Below, piece after piece: positions 20,593-35,500 of a stretch of 64,000 nucleotides of DNA (within the stretch, counting starts at the first letter, position 1; every line of letters begins with the position of its first letter). Both the position numbers and the translations under genes were made by a program. The notes under the pieces were generated by a model. That model was given only the letters and a program-made list of their open reading frames with translations, searched no databases and was not told the DNA's origin. The stretch comes from Branchiostoma lanceolatum (lineage: Eukaryota > Chordata > Leptocardii > Amphioxiformes > Branchiostomatidae). Location of the stretch: assembly GCF_035083965.1 (NCBI RefSeq), contig NC_089727.1:3849501-3913500 (forward strand), given 5' to 3'.

Positions 20593-23500
20593 TTGCAGAC
20601 GGCAAAGAGGTTGATCTCCGATTTTTCCTCGATTTTGTCGAGACTTTCATTGTGACTGACATTAATACTGTAGTACAAGTTCACGAAGACATGTATTAAG
20701 GTTTCTGTTTCGTTTTCAGGACCGGAAAGTGCAGATCAGAGAGCTAAGAGAGCGTTTTCTCCGAGAGCAAGCCGGTGAGTGTGCCTCTCTTCCGCTTTCT
20801 AATCACCCGTCGTTCAAACATCGCGTTCTGGAGCCCCGCGTTGGACGGACTGTTTCCAGCACACTGCGCGATCAATAGCTTTTACCACAGGAACGGGCGT
20901 ACGGGCGCTTGTTCTGTTCTGTTCGAAGGGTAACACAAGGGCGTTCGTGCCAGCCCGACCTTTGACTTGTGTGACAGCGGACGATAGAACACCGCAGAGG
21001 CTTTTTGTCACGTTATCCTCAGGGCTGGCCCCCGCCCCCTGGGCTTACCGTGAAACCGCGTAATACTGTGAAACATCTAAATTAACCTTTAGCACACTGC
21101 AGTAGCCGTTTGGCACCCCGTTCTCTTTTGGTTACAGAGTTAGGCAGCAGGGAGAAGGTTAAGACAGATGTGTGGCTCTGGCTTGTTTTGTACGTCTTTG
21201 ACGTTGACCATATATTTTGATCCACAACGAGCTTGACATTTCTGCTAGGCCTTTTTGCGGCGTTTTGCGTGTCAGTCCTTTTACACTGGCATGTCAGTCC
21301 TTTTGGACAGGAAGTCATACATTGAAGAGCGGCCCAAACGGGATGCCTGAATCCCTACCTACTCTACTCTATAAATGAAGAGAAAGAGTATGGAGGGAGA
21401 GAGGGGGTGGAGAGAGAGATGGAGGAGGGAGAGATATATGGATGGAGAAAGACTGAGAGGCAGAGAAGAGAGGGTGGGAGAGCTAGAGAGAGAAAGAAAG
21501 AGGGAGGGATGGATGGATGGGGAGTGATGGAGAGAAAGAGAAAAGAGAGCTTGAGAAAGCTCCTGGACCAGTGAAATGATGTACAAAATGCTACGTAAAA
21601 TCTTTTAAAAAAAGCCAAAATCATGCTTCTGCATTGAGATTTGTATCAAGATACAGTGCACTGTACAAAGCATACCGCCCACCCTTGGCAGGCTGCCTAG
21701 GTGTGTAGACTTTATAAGAAAAGCAGTCATCCTTGACCACTGATCTTTTGGAAAAGGGCACCCTTTAAAGCTCTGTTCCCTTGGTAACCTTACCTTTTTT
21801 CAATGCCATGGCTAAGTATCATGATATGTAACGTTAACCATGCTTAAGATATATCATTCGCAGTACTTAAACCATAAAACATTGTGTCAGCTGTGCACTT
21901 TACTGAGGATACAGTCCACTATTTTACCCACACTTGGCAGAATGCCTAGTTGCACACAGACATATTACACCGTACAATCTTTATCTAGGGATAAGCAGTG
22001 ATCTGAGCTGGAGGCACCCTTTTAAAGCAGTGAAAGATGACCTTAGCTCTTTCCAAAGGGCCTGAGTAGATGTAGCGATAGGTTGATATCTTTCACAGTC
22101 TTTGTGCGCAGGTTAGGCATGAGGTGTTTTATGTTATGCCATGGGCTCGAAGGAGTCAGCTTAAATAATCTAGACCGGCCATCAAGTTATTGCTTTTGAA
22201 AGAAATTCTATCTCTGTATGTTCGTTGGTTTCAAAGCCATGGTGTTGTCATTAACAGATGTTGCCATTGATTTTTTTGGTTTAGCATTAGAATTTAATCA
22301 TCATCTGTCAACAAGGCAGCTTTGGTTTGATAGATGAATGTTGGTTACGTACTGACGTTTCCATAACAACATGGTTGCCACAGCAACATGGAAACATGCG
22401 TCATTGAAAATTCTGTGAAAATGGATTCCCCCAGGCTAAGTTGATTTGAATCCATTTAGCTGAATGTGACGTCTTGCTGAGTTGACTTTGATGTATCTCA
22501 CTGAAGAAAATATCTTGCTGGCTTTTCATATCTACTCACAATTTCAGGGGAGTTGAACCATCCAGGGGGTATAGCTGATGTTTTTCATATAGCAGGCAAT
22601 TAACCATCCCTCAGCTGTGTACCTGACTTTGTACCTGCCCTATAAAAGCCAGAACACACTGTACTTTCACTCATCGAGCTTTGATTATTGAAAAGCGACA
22701 CACAGGGTAAAACTAGTCAATTTCTAAACGGGAACTATGCAGCTACAGCGTCTTTAGTAGCGTAGTAAGTAGCAGGGAGAAGGATGAGCAATCCACTTTT
22801 ATGTCAGTTGTTTCTATTTGGCTGAACGTTTCAGAGCTATTAATGTCTATCAGCAATTGTCACTCAAAGCCTGTATTCTGGATCAGCATCTTGCAAAAAC
22901 CCTGGAGATGCCATTAGCTTATACACCTGATGTAACAGGAGAGTCTGGGGGAAAAGATGAAGGTATAAGATGGAGGACTGATGTTATGTGAGCCGGTACC
23001 ATATGGTAGCTTGCTTTCACAGCCTATAGACTTGTTTCAGGTTTCAATTAGATGAAATGTCACTGTCTGGAGCGCCGTCTCCGTAGGGTTGCTTTGAAAA
23101 AAGAGATAAGTCTCATCAGGATCCGGATTTTAAGGCCATTTGAAGTTAAACAGGTGTACAAATTATGAGCTTGTATGCTGAGGAGACGAGCTTTTGTGCT
23201 GTGAGATTGTTGTGAGATTCACAAAGCAAAATGATACAAATATACACCCATATATATTATTATGTGAAATATTAGTTCAGTAATTATGGATTCATGTTTA
23301 TCTGTATAAATGATTTGGTATCTCTGTCAAGTAATTGCCCTTTATGTTCACCTGTACATGTTTTTCAACCTTCTGTAAAGTACTTGTTGATTTTGTTATT
23401 ATGTACCTCTGTCACCTCACCGTCGTATGTATCATTTATCATATTATTTTAGTGTCTCATATTTTTGTAAGCCCACATGGGCTGGGAGCATAAAGAGCAA

Positions 23501-26500
23501 GACATTTGAATACAATATCATTAATTCATTCATATACATGAACCAAATAGGTACAAATGTTAATGTATTCACATATCAATCTTTCATCTTTCTGCAGTTG
23601 TTTCATAAGCCATGTCAAGTAATGAACAAACATCTATATCAAAGACTTCAATGCTGATGTGTTAAGTCAAAGAGCGGTTATACCATTCATTTATACAGAT
23701 ACAGATACAGAATGCCCTTTCTTCTGATAGTAGAGCTAGAATTAGCAAGAACCGATGCTCTTTTCTGGGACAGGCCCTGGCTGAAGGTCAGTCCTGAGGT
23801 ATACATGTTAGCTTGATAACCAGACTGATAGAAACAGGGATTACACAGTGACAAGCTCCCTTTCTGTTGGGACAGACAGAGATAGTCCCTGGGGCTCTTC
23901 TGACATCCACAGCTCTGTTATGTGTCAGCGTTCTTATTGATTTATCAGCTAGCTTTCTACGGTACAGCAAACAAGAAGACCTTGAAAGGTATGCAACCCT
24001 TCTGGGAAATAATGTTGGTTTGCTGAAAACTATTTCCCAAAACTGGTGTAATCTAAAGGAGTGCAGAGGTCAGATTTAGGAAATGCTATTACCAGAGGGA
24101 GCAAACATAGCTGAACTTCATGATATGAAATTGGTAAAAGTGTATTTTAGTAAGGTAATAAAGTGATAGATTCAACAACAAAAAATTAACAACATGGGCT
24201 CCAAAACAATGAGTGGAACTGAAGAAAATTTAAAGCCCTGGTGTCAGAAAATAGTGGTGTCGGAACATAGGGGTGTAACTGGAAACACATTTTACTTGAT
24301 GCATATAAGGGTGATTCAGGTGAAACTGTACTGCGGCTGATACGATCTGTCTGTAGCTGTTGATGGATTCCGTCTCCCCCATTGATTACTGTTATCTGCT
24401 CGTTAGCACGTAATCCGAGCCTAAATCATTAATGGCTGACACGGCAGAATCCATCTGTCGGTGTTAATGTAGGCTAAGATCAGATGTGTGTGTTACATGT
24501 GGTAACTTCAATGAACTGAATAAGGCCATAGCATATCATTTGCTTGTTTATCAGACCCGCTATCATAAAGATGTTGAATCAAAAGGAATTATCGTTGATG
24601 AATTTGCATATGTTGTGATTATAAATTTAGTATCATTTAGCACAAATGGATTACAGTTGTATAGCATTAGGCCATTAGTCATTTCGAGAAGTCATGATTT
24701 TCATAATGCTCGGTGGTTAAAATTCAATCATAGTTTTAACCTTGTCCCTGCTGCCTAACCCTGTAACCAATGAGGAATTGGTAGGCAAACAGTGCATACA
24801 GTGTGCTAAAGGTTAATACATTTAGCCTACCCACAGACCAATATGCAAGGTCCATTCTTGAATGTCCATTATTCTTTCACAAAACAAGAAAGCAACAGAC
24901 AGCACAAAAAAACCTCTATAGAAAGGTCATAGAGCTTCATAATGGGCCATAGCAATGTCTGGGGTGTCCTTCATTTGGCACTTATCGTGCACATCATGTG
25001 TGACTCTCATTAGCCAGGTAATGTCCATCTCAAATGTTGTGCTTGTCAGGCCGACAGGTCTTTGTAGAAGCCATCGTTGTTTCATCTATATGTTAACAAG
25101 CTGACAAGAGTCATACTGACTACGAATGGCTCATTGACGTTTATTCACATTGATGAAATATTATACCCACAGGCTCTGTCTCATGACTGAAAGGATTGGG
25201 AAGTCTGAAAATTACATTTGATGCCTAGAGCTACTGTATAGTCCTGACAAGTCATTATATGGCCATAGGCCTGCGGCTTAACGTTGGTGAATTATTTAGC
25301 TGAGTTGTCACCTCAGAAAAACCCAGATAGTGTTTCACTTTGCTATTTTCCAACACAGTTCCATCAGCACATGTGATAAATCATTGCCACAGATGGGATG
25401 ATGTTCATCTTTTACCACTCTAATCCCTCAAGTACTTCTTGACAGCGTTGGGTTGATTATTTTTGTGACCAATTGGGAGTATTTCAATTTCAATGTAGGT
25501 GCTAAAAGCATTGCATATTTAGATCTTGAACCACTTTGGTTAGCTACCTGACGAGCTACTCTTCCACTGGTTATGACAGAGAAGATGGATTAGGGTCTTT
25601 TAGGGATATATACATATATATACACAGTATATCCAGGTTCACTGTACTCCAGAAGTTCCCCCAAGCTCTTTTTGAGAAGAACTATGAACAGTAGATTATG
25701 GCTTCACATCCCATCCTATTAAGTACTGCAGCCATTTCCAGTAGCAGGCTTATCGAATGAGCAACCACAGTTGGGATTATAACTCCCAACCTCTTTGTCC
25801 AAATGCAGGGTTGCTAACCATTGCACTCTATATGCAGACATAGTTGTAAGAAAAGGAAAAAAGGCATTGATAGATTCAAGTGAAGTGTCGACAAATCTAT
25901 GCCTATGCTGTCCCTGGTGCTGAAAGTATGGATATCATAACTTTTCTACTGCCTGAAATGAAAAATGCTGCTATCAGTATCACTATACATTTGGATATTG
26001 TTTTGACATGTGAACTGTTCAAAAATCTAATAGCAATTTACCATTAAGAAATAATCATTATAGTATGTCCTGAGGTTATGCTGCAGTTCCACAGAAAGCT
26101 GCCAGGGGTCCCATAATGTGATTTCTTCATTTTGTATTTTGTCAACAATTACCAACGTACCAAGTAGCATACAGATTCATCCACAACTTCTTCAGTTATG
26201 CTGTCTACAAACACACGGAGACACATGCAAACAACATGAAAAATATAGCTTTCTTGGCAAAGGTACTGAATATCTGTGCTTTCCTTGGTGCTGAAAGTAT
26301 GGATATCATAGCGTTTCCTTCTAATGTCTACTTTCCAGAAATGCCAAAATGCTGCTATCCCTTTCCCTTTGCCAGTGGATATTGTTTTGGAATGTGAGTT
26401 GAATATCAAACATGAGAGACTGCCAGTATGATGAAACCTGAAGATTACTCTGCACTACTTTGGGAAACTTTCTGTCTGCTGTCTGTATTAAACCTGTCTG

Positions 26501-29500
26501 CCAACAGCTATTGACCTTTTCTGTTACTAAACCTCACCAGACAAGATACAATGGCTTCTTGCTGTTTCTCCTTTTCAGGCTGTCCTCAATGTCTTGACAC
26601 TGCTCTTTAATCCATTTCCCGTTTGCTTCCTTCATATCTTTCTTGTTCTTTTGGTCAATAGCTCTGTACTGCTTGTATGTATTAAATCTGTCTGCCAATA
26701 GACATTGAACTTTTCTGTTCCTTAAAAGCACCAGACAAGATACAATGGTTTCCTGCTGTCATTACTTTTCGTGCTGCTCAATGTCTTGACACTGTTCTTC
26801 AATCCATTTTGCTCCTGCCTTCTTCATATCATCATTCATATCATGTCTTCCTTGATCTTCTGGTTAATGGCTCTGTTCTTATGTCTATATCAAATCTGTC
26901 TGCCGGCAGATATAATATATCATATTGATCTTTTCTGTTCCTAAAAACCACCAGACAAGAAACAATTCCCACATCCTCCCTTGTCCCGAGATGGCTGATG
27001 TCCCCTATATGATGTTAGCTTATGTTATTACCGGACATATTGCAGACATCGGCAGACTGTCATGTTTGATAAGCAACACATTCCAAAACAATGTCCATGG
27101 GGGAGAAGTACAGCTGCAGCAGCTCACGCCATTTCAGAAATTCCTGGTTGAAATGACAATCCATAATGTCTATACTTTCAGTGCCACAGACAGAATATGT
27201 AGTCTTGCTCATCATGCTTTGCCCCCTGCAAATATTGGGTAAATGTGTACAACCTGCTATGGACACAAAGCCTACCTTGTCAAACAAAAGTGTGAATACA
27301 TGCAAGCACACAACATGTTCTTTTTTATAAAAACTCTACTTGGTGCATATGGTTACAGTCCTATGTTGTGACTGCCCTATGTTTCGACAGTCCTATGTGC
27401 GAATGTTCTGACACGCCTCTATTTTCTGTCGCCCCTATGTTCCAGCATCCCCTAACCCTAACCCCATCCCTTGGTCTGTTGGAACATAGGGCTGTCCCCA
27501 ATGCATACATGTTTGTAATATGTATCAATTCTTAATGCAAGTTATCATTTCGGGCTGATATTGTTCCCATTCTTGCATTAGATTTGTCATATTCCCCCAA
27601 GGATGTTATCCTGATGGCGTGTCCAAAACGATGTTCTATTGTGTTTTCACAGACGCCATTACGCAGAACGACCTGTTTGACCCTCGGGACATTGCCAAGG
27701 TCAGGAAGGATGACGAGTACTTGGAGAGCTACCTGCTGTCCCGCCCCACCCCTGAAGCCGCCTACGACATGCTTGTCAGCGCGCTGAAGTGGAGGAAGGA
27801 GTTCGGAGTTTATGGTGACTTGGGTTTTTCTCTCTTAAAACCCCTGAAAGTTTGATTGTTCATTCTGACCCTTGAAGTGCCTAGTGGCACATGGGGCAGT
27901 AAATTTTCCTTGCTGTTTCTGTAGCAGGGTATATTTTTACAGGGAGGGGTTTCATGTCCCTTCCGAAAGACGAGTGCAGTCCCAACTAAGATGCCTTTCT
28001 CAGGAATAAACCCGGGTTTCCAAGTTACCAACTAATTGGAAGCAGGAGCCCAACTGTGAGGCTTCTACCAGTTGAAGTTCCGAGTTTATGGTGACTTGTG
28101 TTTTGTATCTCTCTCAAAGCCCCTGTCACACCTCAGGAAAATAAATCAGTCAATTCAATAGGTCTGTGGGCTCTAGATGACATTTTTGGCAGTAATAGAC
28201 CTGGTGTTCTTTCGATCATTGCATGATTTTAAGAGATGGAGTGTATTTTCAGGTGAAAAATATGCTTGAGTCTCTGGCAAGTTTTCAATTTGGCAACATT
28301 CTGACGCTCAACAAATGTGACCGAAGCTTGTTGCCTGTGTGACAGGGGCTTTAAAAACGTCTGGGCATGATCTTTCATATGCTCTTTTATCAGTAAATCT
28401 GCACAGGTCTTAAACTATCACTGGATTATGTGTGAAAACTCATATCACTAGTTATTTATATTTGGTTAGTCCTTCAACAGCAATGCGCTGCTGCAGTATA
28501 AACAAATAAAGTCCTTATAACGTTGTCAGACTGAAATACTGTTAGTATAGTATTTCTAATATTCCAGCCAGACATTTTTTACTGATTGCCAGAAGTTAGG
28601 AAAAATTTTACCAGTACATGTGACATGATAGCATAGCACACAAGTCATATAGTTGGATGTAAACAAAGTTAGAATCATGTATGAATAGTTCCTAGTACAT
28701 GTAATACCGACTTTGTTATTTCAGACATTTCTGAGTCCAGCCTACCTGTGGCCACGTTTGAGAAGGGAGCCATGTTTGCACACAACGAGGACAAGGAGGG
28801 GCATCCCATCTGTGAGTTTACTCATTTGTATGACTGTTTAGGCCACACCAATTTGACTTGCTGGTTCTCAGATTTAAAAAAAAGATATGCTCAACTAGAA
28901 AAACAGAATGAAAACAAAGCTGGTGGACCAAGATCATGGTTCAGTCAGTTTTTGTCTGGAATACAGTCATATTTAAGTTCCCTGCCCTCTGCTTTTATGA
29001 TGTCTGCTTGCTATACTTTCACGTTAGAATATCTGAGAACCTAGGAAATATATTGATGTGGCCTTTGGACACACATCCAGGGCTGTCCAGCTAGCCTGTG
29101 GATATTACAAAGGGCTAGCCTTGCTGACAAAGACAATACAGATGGTATTGAGGTTTTGACATGTATGATGACAATGGATACCAATATTCTATGGGCATTA
29201 AAACTACTACATATTGTATTATATATAATATCTATAAAGTATTTACAGCAAGAAGTAAGGGTCAATGTGTACTCTGAGTGGGTGCCTAGACATTCCCAGA
29301 GTTTCCCTTTAAAGGAGGCAGTGGTGGTTGCCATGCGAGCATCAGTTGAGAAGGACTGGTGTTCCAGAGTGGCATTGCTTGGTAGCACTCTGTCAGATCA
29401 ATGAACCTGGAAGCCCAGGTTAGCCCTGCTGTAATGCCTTCAGCTTGAGCCACTTTTCCTTGCCTGTGTGGTAGATAGCATCACCAAGATAATGGGGTGA

Positions 29501-32500
29501 CTCAGAAGTTACGTTCTGTGACGGATGATCATGAGGCGGATATCGTTGTATTTTAGGAACAGAGACTGTCTGTGGTTCCTCCAGGCCTAACAGTATCTTG
29601 CGTACACATGTGGTGCATGTACAAACATGTACATCTACAGTTGCTTTCCGTATAGAGGGAACAGCATCTAATCGGCATATAGAGGTGAACCTAATGTGAA
29701 GACACAAGAAGACAGGTGTAGCCTAAGTGGCGGTCGCATCTTCATGTAGTGCAGTCTGCAGACTTTGCTAAAGAAGTACAGAAGGATTTGTAGTTGGATG
29801 GAATCAAATCTTGAAAACAGCTACCTTAAAAACAGCTACTTTATGATTCTTTTTTTTAAAGTCTATTGTAATGATTTTGTGACTTAACGTTCAACATTTT
29901 TGTTATTTCCTTGTTGTAGATTTGGGTTTCGTTTTTCACACAAATTTGTATACTGTTGGGGACTTTGTCTTGTGGGCCAGGCTTGTCAGTGGAAACTATT
30001 CAAGGATTTTCAAACACAATTCTTCCCTTAGTTATACAATTTGAGCCTTGTTCCAACACATGCAAAGGAAACAGGAATGCAGCACCATTTTATCTTATTG
30101 GTTGTCATCACGCTTCCGGATTCTGGAAAGTCAGTGCAGTGAATCAGACATCTGATGAAGGTTGATGAGATGGACTGAAAAATGATGGTGTTTCCTTTGT
30201 GTTGGAAAAAAGATCGAATTGAACAACTATGGATTCTATCAACACAGATGAGCTCTCATTCAATCCATCCCATATTTTCAAACACATCTTTGTAACGCGT
30301 CCCGTCTTGCCTCTGACGGTTTTTCTACCGCTGGGTAGGATTTACAGTGAATAACACCAAGGCCAGGATGCACTTACTGATGGTTTATTCACTCCATCTC
30401 TCAGCAGACGTACATGTGAGGGCCTTAGATCTTCTCTCTGGATTCTTACACATGCATGTTAGTCTATGTCATGTGATAGTCCATGCTGATACTACAAACC
30501 TAACGCCACATATTACAATCTTCCCTGTTCCCCCAGTGATTTTCATTGCGAAGCTGCACAAGAAGGACTCATCGAAGTACCAGGAGCTGTGTCGGTTCCT
30601 GGTGTTCTGGCTGGAGAGGATCAGCACCAGGAACCCGGGGAAGCAGATGACCATCATGTTCGACATGATGGAATCGGGGCTGGGTAATATGGTGGGTTAT
30701 GTTTAGGTCACGATTGCTCCGGTGCCCGTAGGGGGTGTAGTCCCAGCCGGGCCCCGAAGTCACAAATGTGTCCCGGTTGGACTGCCAGGTACATGGGGGT
30801 ACCTCCCGGTTTTTGCACGATTAGCTTGTGGCGTCTATTTGTTGCCGGGTCCCATTTTGATTTTAAGTCTTAGTTAGAATGATTTGGGGTCCAGGCCTTG
30901 ATAAAAAATTACCCTACGGGGTGTCCAACAGGGCAACGTAGGGGGTCACGCCCAAAAGTTTTTAAAAAAGGCCTGTCAACTTATTGTCGGGGCCCCTTTT
31001 TCTAATTTGGACCTAAGCATTAACAGGAATGCAGCACCATTTCATCTTATTTGTTGTTGATGTTTTAGAAATGTTTAAGAAATTGTTAGTTTATGTAAGA
31101 AATGAACAAAGGTACTCATATTCAAGTGGAATGAAAAAATTAATACCTATGCTGTCCTTGGTGCTGAAAGTATAGATATCATAACTTTTTATTTCAAACT
31201 TCTACTACCTGAATTGCCAAAATGCTGCTGTTGCTGTCCCTTTGCCCAGTGGATATTGTTCTGAAGTGGAAATGGTATTAACATCCCAAGTTTGTTGAAG
31301 AGAGTCAATTGACCTATTTCTAGCATTAGCTATTTGACATGATAGCAACAGGCCTAGGGCTAGGCAATATGGTGGTTTAACCATAAGGTTGCACCGTTTT
31401 ATTTTATTGTTTATGTCAGTCACTCTGAAGTAAACAATGAAGCGAGAAACAAAATTAAAACTTCTGAAACTGTGTATTGATCATTTGGTTCAGCATAATT
31501 TTTTCATAAATCCAAGAACTAACAAATTGGATTGCATTTATTTACTCTTAATTATAGCCTTGTACAAAATAATGAAAATGCTTACATTTTACTTCCCAAA
31601 AACTTAATATCGTCTTCTCTTTTCCAGGATATGGATTTCATTAGGTTCTTAATCAACTGTTTCAAGAACTACTTTCCCAACCAGCTTGGTGAGTTGCCTG
31701 TTTGTTTGTTTGTTTGTGTTTAATTTGTTTTGCATAATCTGTAAACTGTCTTTAGGCATAACACACTAGTTTTTACAGCAAGTACAAGCTGCATAAGACC
31801 AGACTGTGAAATTTGGGGTATGGCCCTCCTCAAACACTGGACCTCCATTTAATGGCCTGTCCAAGGGATAGGTACTCATTTTTCTTTTTTTGAGTGGAGT
31901 CAGGAAATTTGCATCAAGTACCTTCCCAAGGGCACAACATCGGGGCATCTCAGGGGTTTGAACACAGGACATCTTGATTCAGGGCCAAACTCTCTAACCA
32001 TTATGCCACAGAATGCCACGAGAGTTCTTGATAAGCTGTTATAGCTTCCCTCCATTGATATCAGATTCAATACATCATGGGGTAGACTTTCAGCGGAAAT
32101 GAATTGAGAGGAATTACCCTTTGGGAAGGGGAAACCACTTAGACCTCATATGAAATGCTGCGGCATGGAAAAATCAATGTTCACTGAGCCAGGCTTAGAG
32201 TGGAAATGTGACCAGCTGCTTAAGTGTTGGTGTTGACTGAGCCAATGAAAATCTGTCTTGATCGAGTTTTAGCTTACAGAAATCTTCACACTTATCTTTC
32301 ACTTCTGGTGACGAGAATGGCTGGGTGGATTCAGCCTGCTCCTTTCAAGAAGTGCAATGAACAGTGGGCCATAGATATATTGATGTACAGTTGATAAAGT
32401 AAAAACAGAGATATGAAGATTGATCAAATTCAAGTTTCTTAACTTTTTGTGGTGAGGGTACATGTAGTTTCAGCTTACTGAAAAGCTGGTCTTCCACTGG

Positions 32501-35500
32501 TCACAAAAAGGAGGACAAGCTCCAACATACATGTAATACAGGCTCAATGTACCAGATAAATTCAGCCTGCTCCTTTCAAGAAGTGCAATGAACAGTGGGC
32601 CATAGATATATTGATGTACAGTTGATAAAGTAAAAACAGTGATATGAAGTTTTTTTAACTTGTTGTGGTGAGGGTACACATAGTTTCAGCGTACTGAAAA
32701 GCTGGTCTTCCACTGGTCACAATAAGAGGGACATATTGCATACAGCACATACAGGCTCAGTCAATGCACTAGATAAATTGCGCTGCTATTTTGAAGAAGT
32801 GCAATGAACAGTGGGTCATAGATATATTGATATACAATTATTGATGAAGTAATAATGGAGATATGTTTCATCAAATTTAAGAATCTGAAGTTTTTGTTTA
32901 GTTTTAGTTTTTTATACTACTGAAAAGCTGATCTTCCACTGGTCGTAAAAAGGAGGAAAGGTGTACATGTGCAACATAGTACAGACTTAATATAATAGAT
33001 AAATTCCCCTGCTGTTTTCAACAAGGGTAACAGACAGTGGGCCATAGATATGATACCTTTATATAGAATATATTCTATTCTAAGGACTGCATTTGCATTC
33101 TGTAGCAAAAAAAAAGCCTGGATACAAACTCAAAACCTTAAGACCAGAAGCAGTCTCACTAACATTACTTAATGTCTGCAACTGACTTGTCATGGGTATC
33201 TGAGACAGATCTTTAACCATCACTTTGATTTCTCTTCCTCAGCCTACCTGCTGGTCTATGAAATGCCATGGATTCTCAACAGTAAGTTACTTTCTACAAT
33301 GCAAATGAATGATTCCTTAACATACTAGTACATGTATCTTGAATCTTGAAAAAGAAGACAAGGCAAATCTTCCCATGACCTAAAAGATTTATAAAACCCC
33401 ATTCCACACTGTGAATCCACAGTCAACAAGGATTTATTTTTGTCACTTGAATTGATCATTATCTTCATTGTCTGTTTCACATGTATATTCCCTTACATTA
33501 TGCATTTGCTACACTATCATTGATAGCTGTATCATTTACATACATTAGGGCTAATAGCCACCATGGCACTTGATAAGCTAGAAAATTGCACTACACATTA
33601 TTTCTGTTACAAATATTAAACTCAAGCTTTTGAATATTTAAAAGAGCTTTTTCAAAACAAAATGCTAAATGTCTAACGTTAAGACCATAAAGTTTAATGT
33701 TAAAGCTGGAGCTAAAGCTAGAATCATATCCAGTTGCTTGAGTAACTTCTATTTGGGGTATCTTATTGCGTCTAACCTTCATCGACGTATCAAAACCATG
33801 TAATGTTGCATCCCTTCAGCTGCCTGGAAGATTATCAAAACGTGGCTCCCGCCTGATTCTGTCAAGAAGATCAAGTTTGTGAACCGTAACGAGGTTCAGC
33901 AGTATATCTCCCCCGACCAGCTGGCTACTCGCATGGGAGGCACGGTGGGTTCTCGTCCTTGTTTGCTTGTAGTGCAAACCTGGTAAACCGTGCCATGGCG
34001 TAACACATCAGGTAAACTTTGTACTTAAGAGTACAAGCTGCATATCCGGACAGATCTGTTTGATCCACTCATAACAGGAAGGACCCCTGCTCTTTTTGAT
34101 AAGTGTGGTGGGTTCTTTTACGTTCTCAAGGTGTGGCTGTCCTCAAACACGGGACCTCCATTTAACGTCCTATCCGAGAGACGTTCCTAACCGAAGCTAT
34201 GTAATCATTTTTACCCGAGTGAAGTGGGGAAAGTCGTGTAAAGTGCCTTTCCCAAGGGCATAACGTCAACAGGACAAATCAGGGAACCCCGGATTCGACC
34301 CCGATATCTGGGCCAAACACCCTACCACTACACCACTGCAACGCCACAACATGTATTTTCCCTGTATAGATAAAGAAATAAATGAAATGATTGTGTTTTT
34401 ATCTCCCTTCAGGACACATTCCTGTACACGTACCCACCCCTGCCTGACGACCTCCCCAACCCCTCCACACCCAGGGGCACCCCTCCCGAGTCCCCCAACA
34501 TTGTACGGGCCAATGGGGAGGTCTCTAACAACCCAAGCTCCAGAAAGGTCAGTTGGCATATCATACCTAGTATGTATACTTGGTTTTGATTAGTCAACTA
34601 CAATTCTGATCATCTAGATACAAACCCCAGAAATCAAAGCTGGACCACTTTCTGTCAGTTTTGCAGAAATTTGGTTTTCAAATCGGATTTGAAAACCAAA
34701 TTTTGGTAGATTTTTCTACTTTTGGTAAACCATTCCTGTCTAGATCTGGTGGGTCTTGAACAGATTAAGACGATTGGGAAGAAAGACTCCATTCCTTTTT
34801 CAACCTGAATCAGGAAATCCATGGTGGTGTTGCAGAATTAACTACTATTTTGATTTTTATCTTACTGAAAAATTATTGCACTGCATAGTCTGCACTGCTA
34901 AAAGCTGAAGACTGCATGTTACATCCATGATATCCTAATATAGTAGTGTAGCAATGTTTACGATGGATGATATGTACCTGTCTACAGGTGACGTTCTCAG
35001 CTGACACAAAGGACAGTGTGCGAAGAAGACACAGTGACTCCGGGGCGGCGGGAGGGGACACAAAATCTGACAAAGGGGTGAGGAGTTACATTAGGTTGTC
35101 CTGTACTTCAGTTACATGTATCAGGAACAGAGAAATTAATAGACAAATTTCATTAAGTTAAGTTATAGTATCCCTGACGTCTTGATAAGATTCATAGGGG
35201 TGGTGCCCATCTCCATCTCTGTCTGTAGCCCTTGGGCCACACATTTGTGCAAGTCACTACAGCAGGGAGCTGGTGATATGTGTGTAACTTCCATACCAAT
35301 TGCTGAGTGCTAAGCAGAGATAGCAGGTCATACCATTTTTAGAGTCTTTGGTATGACCATGCGTAAGGCAAACCCTCTACCCACTAGACCATTGCACATT
35401 GACAAATTTCATACCTTTCATATATTACTTGTTGTAGATTTTCTATCTTACTATCTAAGGTTAAGAAAATAGAAAGGAAAACCTTTCTGTTAACGGCACT

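Larger units (their letters stand above)
20775..26450. other. Large first introns of MOSPD2, mostly unassigned
   Basis: A 6.9-kb intron (20775-27652). Near-duplicate segments occur at 21645-21790 and 21905-22035 (TTGGCAG...TGCCTAG, then GGCACCCTTT). Otherwise I see AT-rich DNA with no exon I can support. Confidence 0.5.

Noticed and set aside
27452-27467. Interstitial telomere-like CCCTAACCCTAACCCC
   Set aside because: Only two and a half units; too short to claim a telomeric relic.
31532-31723. Frame reading into DMDFIRFLINCF before 31628
   Set aside because: Only the part from 31628 is coding (MOSPD2 exon); the upstream residues are intron.
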